A DNA stretch of 25,715 nt, from positions 175,922-201,636 of the forward strand of contig NW_014577509.1 of the NCBI RefSeq assembly GCF_000485595.1, in the 5' to 3' direction. Shown here in pieces: positions 10,501-19,500 of the stretch. A program made the position numbers and the translations under genes. The stretch is from Priapulus caudatus. Lineage: Eukaryota > Priapulida > Priapulimorpha > Priapulimorphida > Priapulidae. Under the pieces are notes generated by a model. The model saw only the letters and a list, made by a program, of their open reading frames with translations. It was not told the origin of the DNA and searched no databases. Within the stretch, counting starts at the first letter, position 1; each line of letters starts with the position of its first letter.

Positions 10501-13500
10501 GAGTTATGCTCAAACACGGCATTTCTATGCAATTCAGTAGGGTTTATGCATGTGATAATGTATAATTTACTCGTTGCTCTGATTATTTGTAACAAACTGT
10601 CGTGTTTTATGGTTTATATGAAATGGAAATGAACTGAAATAAAACAGAAATTTTACTGGAGGCATAGCGGACACGGGCGGACAACACACACACACACACG
10701 CGCGCGCGTACACACACGCAAACACATGTACGGTTGGTACATCGCGTGAGTTTTGAGCGAGATTTTTAGGTGGAAATGAATGAAAAACAGAGAACATACA
10801 CTGCGAGATCGTGGCCGGTTAATAGAGATTTCGGGATAACGGATGGCCGGATAAAGGAGGTCGGACTGTACCTGTATATGACACACTACTTATATCTTGG
10901 AGGATTTTCTAAAAACTATTGAACTATCTCCACACATGTTAGAACAATGTATAGTACATTAAAATTTATATATATATTTATATATAAATATACTGTATAG
11001 AGATTTTTAATTAATTTTGAGCTAACCCTCAACTTGTGCTCAAAATAAGGATTCCTAATTGGCCAAAAAATGAGGTGTACGCTGTCTTGTTTGATGCAGT
11101 TTATATTCTTGCATTGTTCTCAAAGTGATTCTTATTTTTGAGTACAATAAAGTATGAACATTTGTGTTTAGACTGACTTAGAAACTGAAATAAGTATGCA
11201 AAACACCATAATTTTTTCAATGGTGAGTGTGCTAAATATGAAACATGCGTGTTGATAGTTGAAGTGGTGACAATACTGTGTAGGCAGCATCAAAAGAATA
11301 TGTGAGCATTTATGCATAGGTACTTAAATCAGGGCTGCCAACATTGGGTGATAGGTGAGAGTGAGATGCGAGGGAGCGAAGAGACAGAGGGGGGGGGGAG
11401 GGAGTGGGAAGGGGGTTTCCCCCCTTCCACGGTAGGGAGCTTTTGCATTTTATAACTTCAATTTGTGCAATTTGGTGCATACTAAAGTGACTGTTTTCAG
11501 ATATTGTAAGATTTTTTTTGCTGTGCATGAGATATTTCAGCGTTTTATTCATGAAAAGATATTCATGCGTGAGATATCTCAGCATTTTTTTGCTGTGCGT
11601 GAGATATTGTAAGACCAGCGTGAGAGCGTGAGATTTGGTCAAAATGCGTGAGTCTCACGGTCAATGCGTGAGAGTTGGCAGCCCTGCTTAAATTTCCTCA
11701 TGGTTAGACTGATATTTGAGTTTGTGTCATTTTCTTTTATAGACACAACTAGCCAAAGCAGCATTCAAGCGAATAAAGACTCTGAGGCATCCAAACTTCC
11801 TCACATACATCGATGGTGTTGAGGTAAAATAGTAAATGTTTTTAATATTAGAATTTTATGTAACAGAGAATTTATCAAATGTAATTATGTTCCTATTCAC
11901 TCTTTATCCCAATAAACATATTGAATAATAAGTTAATAATTTGTGTGTACTATTTTTTCCAGACAGACAAAGTTATCTACATTGTTACGGAATATGTTGT
12001 TCCATTGGTGCATTACCTTGAAAGTACAGAGCACATTCAGCAGCAGCTTGACCTGAGTATCTCCTGGGGTCTACATCAAGTTATTGTAAATACATTAGCA
12101 ACAACATTTTAGCGCCAGAAATGCTCATGGTGTTTTGTGTGCAATCCAGTTTTAAGAAATTTAAAATAATGTTTGATAGGAAAGGGATCTATCATTAGCA
12201 TGCACGTTAATTCAACTGTGGTGCATTTCAGAAAGCTCTGGGATTTCTTAATAATGACGCCTCGCTAGTGCATAACAATATATGCATGTCCTCGGTCTTC
12301 GTCGATCAGGCTGGTGTCTGGAAACTAGGTGGCCTCGACTACATGTACTCGGCCACAGGTGAATTTCAGCCATATGTAGTGATCATATATGATAGACCAG
12401 CGATCCTCATGCAGTCAATCCAAATCCATCTGACAGGATAGCTTTTTTCTCCTAACAAACTGATGTTTAATCTGGCATCAGAAATCTCCCCACACGCACT
12501 TTAGATGATGACTGAAATTCTTTGGTTGCTGATACAAATATCTCCCATCAAGTCTGCTAGATTTTATTTGGCGATAAAGGCAAAAATCGTTGCATATGTG
12601 TTTGGCCGAAGACGAGGGTTACAATGAAATCTTTGTTCAGTAACAAATCGGTGATCAGTAACAAATCGGTGTTCTGTCTCAATTTACGTATTGTCAAGCA
12701 AGACTGATTTCATTTACTGACTAATCAGTCGGACAGTATTTATTGGTTAGCTGTGACACTTAGGGACTTGAACTGCAAGATATGTAAAATTGTAACTTTT
12801 GTCACTTGAAACCATAGAAATAATAAAGATAACTATATTGGTATCTGTATGGTTATATATGGTTATCTATATTATTTCTATGAGTGAGTGATAGCTAAAG
12901 TATTGTTCTAGATAAAGTTTAGTGCTTGACCTTTCCTCTATAAAGTTCTTATATACAGAGTAATTCTGATACATCATTAGAGAATATCTTCCAATCATGC
13001 TAACATGCTGGTGTTGTGCAAAAATCTGTCATATTTTCCAAATTATGCATTTAAGTAAAATGTTCTAAAATATTGTTTGTGGTATTGAATTAAGTATAGT
13101 GAAACATACTAGTGTGTCATATTAGCAGAGCGATTGAGCAACTTTGACAGTACAGCCTATACACAACAGCTTTTTAGTAATATGCTATTTATTCTTGTTT
13201 GTATGACTGAAATTTTTTTTTTTATAGAAAAGGGTGTGATCCCGCCATTGAAAGTTCTGCCTGTACTCGAGAAATATGACCCTCCGGAGAGGAATGATAC
13301 CAGGGGCCACATGATGGGATTGTGCAAATGGTGGGTGAATGCCTCTACACAGACACTGTTATTTTTAACTCGTATAATATGTTATATGATCATTCTTCTC
13401 TATTCCTAGAGTTCCAGGTATATATAGTCATGCAGGTCCCTTAGGCTAAAACAAAATATAGGTGTGGTTACCGTTTCCTGACCGACCCTATTTATTCCCA

Positions 13501-16500
13501 GCGACCCTAAACATTTTATTGTCAATTTTCTTTAAAGTAAAAAAAAATATATAAAAAATTTTAAAAAAAAAATATGAATTGGANNNNNNNNNNNNNNNNN
13601 NNNNNNNNCTAGAGGAGATGCAGGTATAACTATTACTAAAGTTCATTACCTCAGTTGTGAAATATGATGCGGTTTGCATTTATCTTCTCTATCATGATGA
13701 ATAGTTGTCTGTCGTCAACTATAGTGGGAATTGGTAAAGTTCATGAATAATTACAGTAGTAGATTTGCTACTGGGTGGTTATACTGGCATGTTGAATTGA
13801 TGAATATCAGAGATATGTATATTGTCTGTGATAGGGCCACAATTTAAAAAATCTTTGTTTGCCCTCACCCGACCCAGGCTGAAAAGTTCGGGTAGTTAGG
13901 GCGGCTTTTTTGTAGGGCGGGAGTCTTTTTACAAATTCAGCATGGTGTCTACATGCTCGGGTGTGCTTGTGTGAAAATACCTTTTATGTTGAATGTTTGT
14001 TTTGCTTGATACATATAATGTATTGCCTACAGATTTATATAATGTACAGTGATACAATTTGTTTAAAAAAAGATCTTTTGAGTCGGCCTCTTTTTGGCGG
14101 GTCGGTCGGGTGAGGGCAAACAAACAATAATTTTATTATGGCCTATAGTCCCTATTGTTTATTGATTTAACATAAGATATGAGTCGCATAACATAAATCT
14201 ATTGCACAGAAACCTGCCAGCATTACCTGTACATGATCTTGTTTTTGTGATTGTCGTTCTGTCGTCATGTATGTCTGCCTGTGTGTCTGTCTGGCTGTTG
14301 GAGCTTTTGTAGCTCCCTATTGTACTATGTTTATATGCTTATCTTAAATTATAAATGGGTGTAACTTAGTCACATTCATTTGCACTTTTGCCTACAGATC
14401 AAGGAAGCAGGTGAAAAATCAAAGTTCTTTGGTAAGCTCACTGACTCCCTGCATAGCTTCCCACAGGATGCTTGCCGATACTGCATTCTGCCACAACTTC
14501 TCAACGCGTATGAGTTTGGAAATGCCGGTGCGGCTGTGCTAACACCGATGTTCAAGGTACCTAGTGCCTTGTTAACCTGTTATTACCTGACATGATATCT
14601 ATTGGGATAATAATATGGGAATTCTTCTTGTTCTCAGTAGATTTTTGTGATGGGAATAACAACAAGCTCATATCACTTCATATCAGCTTTCCTCTCAAAC
14701 ATGTACTGTGATATTCCACCTGTCTACAAGGTTTAATTTGCTACCAAATTTCGTGTAATGTATAATAATTAATATCTATCCTGGTTTTAATTTGATCTTA
14801 TAATGATTTTATTTGCTACTATATTTATTTTCAGCTAGGGAAGCTTCTAGATGCTGAAGACTACCAGAAGAAAATTGTACCCTGTGTGATTAAGCTGTTT
14901 TCCTCAACAGATCGTGCCACTAGGGTAGGCCTGCTGCAGAAGGTACGTGAAAAGTTCATGATTTGCTAAAGCATGTGAAACTGACAGCATATAACGGTGA
15001 AGTGAACTCTGTAGTTTCATGTCGTCTACGTTGTGTTTTGATTTGCGATTTCAGATTGATTGCTTTGTTGAGCACCTCCAGCCATCTATAGTAAACGATC
15101 AGATCTTCCTTAATATAGCCAACGGCTTCATGGATACGAATCCAGCGCTGCGTGAACACACAGTCAAGGTGCTTCTTTCTATTGCAGCATTCTAACGGTT
15201 TTAGATGATGGTCATTTCCTGTAAAAGTGTAGCTAAAATTCTGAAAATCAGTATGTATTCGCAAGTATTATTTGTTCTATGTGCTCATGTCTTATTTATG
15301 GATGTGAGTAATGTAAGCATGTAGACACATAGGCACATTTAAATTATACGCAATATTATAACATATTACATACACATATCTATGTAAACATAAACAGTAT
15401 CTTTTAAAGTACTCGCATATCTAGTGTTCGCATATATTGTGCTAAAACCCCTTCTCTAACGTAACCCATGATTTATTGGTGTGTTATTCATGCTGCCTAC
15501 CTGTACATTGCACGTAAAACTTAAAGTATTCCTGTGCACATCTTCCATTACATGTTATTCTTCATTTCACATATGGTTTCGTGTATTACAGTCTATGTTG
15601 CTCATGGCACCCAAGCTCAACTACAATAACCTGAATGTGGAGCTGATGAAACACTTTGCGCGACTACAGTCGAAAGACGAACAGGGAGGAATCCGTACGA
15701 ACACAACAGTGTGTCTCGGCAAAATTGCCGGTCACCTACACCCGTTAGTAAGTCATAAGCCTTCTATGATATATGTCATGGGAACCGTCTTAATTATGAC
15801 AACTTCGTTATTAATTATTTTTTATTATGCATTTGACTGCATCATTCAACCGGTTAAGCAGAGGTGATTTTTCTTGCAACATGCCGCGTATTAAGAAACC
15901 TCCTGTATTAAGTGTTAAAGAAATTAAAAATCAGACATTATAGCCAGTGCTGCGAATATCATATACTGTTACTAATCACTGCATACACAGTCCTTTAGTT
16001 TCTTGGTTATTAATTAAAATAATTGTAATTTCCATTAGCGGATCCAGTTCTTATCACTTCATAGCCAATTTCTATGATCCTGTTAGTCAGCTAAGTGATT
16101 GTTGATAGTATCAAAACTATCCCCCTCCTTGTATTAACATGTGATGTACTGTAGTAGAAAGGTGTTCAAATATTTTGAAATCTTTGAATTTTTACAACTA
16201 CAGTGTTTCACTAGTGATAGTTGGTAGCCAGGCAATTTACTTACTAATAAATGTAAAATATGTTTGCGGTGATATGCAGACGAGGCAGAGAGTGCTGCTA
16301 TCAGCATTCACCAGAGCCATGAAGGACCCATTTCCACCTGCTCGCACAGCTGGCGTCCTGGCCATGGTTTCCACGCAGAATTACTACACAATACACGACT
16401 GCGCCCTCCGAGTCCTTCCTAGTCTTGCAGCTCTCACTGTTGACCCTGATAAGGGCGTGCGAGAACAGGTGCTACTTTATATTATTGCAATTATTCATTT

Positions 16501-19500
16501 GCTCATGTAGAATTTAAACTGAATAATTTCACATGTGCATTACATGGAATTTTATTGCCAACGGAGACCTAATAGCTTATCCGTAGTAAGACGAATTAAT
16601 GATGAGCCTCCATATCCTATCTCATTAATCTTTCTTTATCTTGATGTTATTTTCGTATCGTCTTATTAATCGTTACATAGTAGTGCAAATAAAGACATTC
16701 CAATATGTGTTTTAATATTACAATCATTACAGGCATTTAAAGCTATGCAAGGTTTTATTGGAAAACTGCAGAAAGCTCATGAGAATCCTGACCTAATACC
16801 AGAACTTGGTAAGAATCTATCACTGTGGAAATATCTAGCCTTGGTTATTTATTAAGAGGGCAGCTAGGGTAGGGCTAAGCTGTAGAGGTTCATATTTCTC
16901 GAGTATAATGCAGAAGACAAAACAGCCTTTATGTCAAAGTATTACCTATATCTCTAATGCATTGCCGCCTTAGTATAGAGCTGTAAGAAACACATTAATT
17001 ATTTTAAAGGAATCTATCTACCTGTTATGATATTTACCATGCGCTGGTTAATGATGAAGAAGGGGATGATAATCACTAGGAACAGTGAACATGTGTAAAT
17101 TGTTTTGCTCCAACTTGACAGAATCAGACGTGAATTCAGGAGCTGTGCCATCCACGGCTAGACAGGCAGCCAGCTGGGCAGGTTGGGCAGTTACTTCTCT
17201 CACGTCCAAGTTTTATAGAGGAGTGCCTGCAGGCAGCACTCAAGACAATAAAACTTCAGACGAAAAGCCATCGGAAGGTAATACGAATGCATCATAGAAG
17301 CAGAGTTTATATTGCGTAATAAGGTTTTTAGCTCATCTGACGTAATCAGATGCAGCTTGTAGAATCGCATGATCGTGCGTCCGTCCGTCCGTCCGAGCGT
17401 CAACAGTTGGGCACAAATCTTAACCGCTCGACGTACGGTCACGATATTCGGGACGTCGGGGTGGGATCGTGAAAAGGACTCAGGATGACAAATTTGGGGG
17501 TCAAGGGTCAACGGTCAAGATGTGTAAAAGGAGGGGGAATATTTCCCCCTTAACTTAAGGTATAGGAGGAAATACGGAATTGCGGCACAAATCTTAAATG
17601 CTCAACCTATGCTCTTAATATTCGGCGTATAGTGCGATGGGTAGGAAACCCATCACCAGTGCGAAATTGGAGGTCACAGGTCAAAGGGCAGGGGGGGGGA
17701 AGGTCAGATATCAGACATTCTGAGGACATGGCCTAATGGACAGAGTGAAAAACTTTTTTGTTTCAGCGCTGACCTACCATTTTTATCACTTTATTGAAAG
17801 GACCATGAAATGTGCTTTCCACTGACGTGCGAAGAGTAAGTGTCTGATAACTTTTTCACCCTCAAGAGGAGGGTTAAACATGGATTCCTGAACTGCCTCA
17901 ATGACGTCACAGTGTTGTCATATTCATGGCACATCCATAATCTAGAAACCCAATAAGCCTGGATAGCCGAACGCATACAGCACAGGCGTCACGGCTCAAA
18001 GGTCGTTAGATCGAATCCCATCTGATGTTTTATTATTTACCTGTTTTCTGTATTTTTCTATCTTTATTCATTTAACAATTTTTTTTCCAATTAATGCAAA
18101 TATTTACATGATTTATTTACAACAATTTAATAACAACAAATGATTTTTACAACAATTTATTTTTATTTTTTTTAATAGGGTTAGGGTTAGGGTCACATAA
18201 TTTGTATGCACCATAAAACAGGAGTTTCAGGCACGCGATTTGTATCGACCAATGGGATTTGGGAGGTATGCAGAATGCAGAAGGTTACTGAAATGATGTG
18301 TACTCAACTGCGTATCTGCATATCTGCGCCTAACAAAGGTGTCACTACGCACGACTTAAATGTTAAGTTTATAATCGTAGCAACAGACCTCAGATGAGCC
18401 CAGACACTCTGCGGCTCTTGTTTTCACATACTTCCGATGCTCCTTGCTTATTTGGTTGGCATCTGTATGGGAATTACAGGTAACAAATATTATAAGCAGT
18501 AACTTGACATTTTTTATGGCATTTTTGATAAGCAGCGTTTTGATTGGCATAGCATCGTAAATTCTGGAGTAGATTAGCCATTGAGTATGTCTAATCTACT
18601 CCTGATAATATTATATTTGTGATAAATAAAAAAAGATGAAGCCAAGCAGCCATTCTGTTTGATTAATAATTAGTTCTGATTTAGCAACCAAGGCACAAGT
18701 TTCTCAAAAGTCGAGTATGCCATCTAATGCTCGGAGTCGGCAGCCAGCAGCACCAGTACCCAAGGACGTTGCAGAGGATGACGCGTCAGACTACGAGGAC
18801 GGAGATAAATGGAGCAATGCTGAAGATTGGGGAGATATGGGGGTAATCATCGCTTGTATCTTTTAATGTCCTGCTGTATGTATAATGTGGAGCTTATCTA
18901 ATAAATAGGAGCACAAGAAATTAGTAGTAAATATATGTTTGTCTCTAGGACTTGTCAACACAGACCACTGAACGGCCAGGTCCAAGCAGGTTACCGGAAG
19001 GTGGGCATATCGAGACTACAGAGAGATCTAGATTGGCTGTTGCATCACCTGTAGCAGATGATGGTTGGGGTAATGAAGGCGACTGGGGAGATGATGCAGA
19101 AGATGAAGAGGAAGAGTGGGGAAGCTTAGAAGAGCCCACTGTCGTAAGTAACTAACAGAGATGTGAACTTGATATGAATCAGTTAATCAGACTACTCCTA
19201 GCAGCAGCTTTTCTTATTATATGAAGTTAAAGTTTCTGCTCAACATTCATTTAAAAAATATCACTAATCTATTTGTTTGATTTTTGTTATTATACAACTT
19301 ATCATAACAAGTATTCTTTCCTTATTAGCATGTCACTAACGTATTTAACAACTAAAAGCTATTGCTCAAAGCAGAGATAAAGGTTAATAATGTTGATAAA
19401 TTAATGTGCAACTCTGAAAATCTCATGAGGGCATCATGTTGAAATTTATTATGTGTAGTTGGTTAACTAGTAAGTAGGTTTCACGCATATGCTCTGTGAT

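Noticed and set aside
18175-18193. TTAGGG-like tract (also near 6993 and 23283) as a telomere
   Set aside because: Only two to three units each, interstitial and inside repeats or introns.
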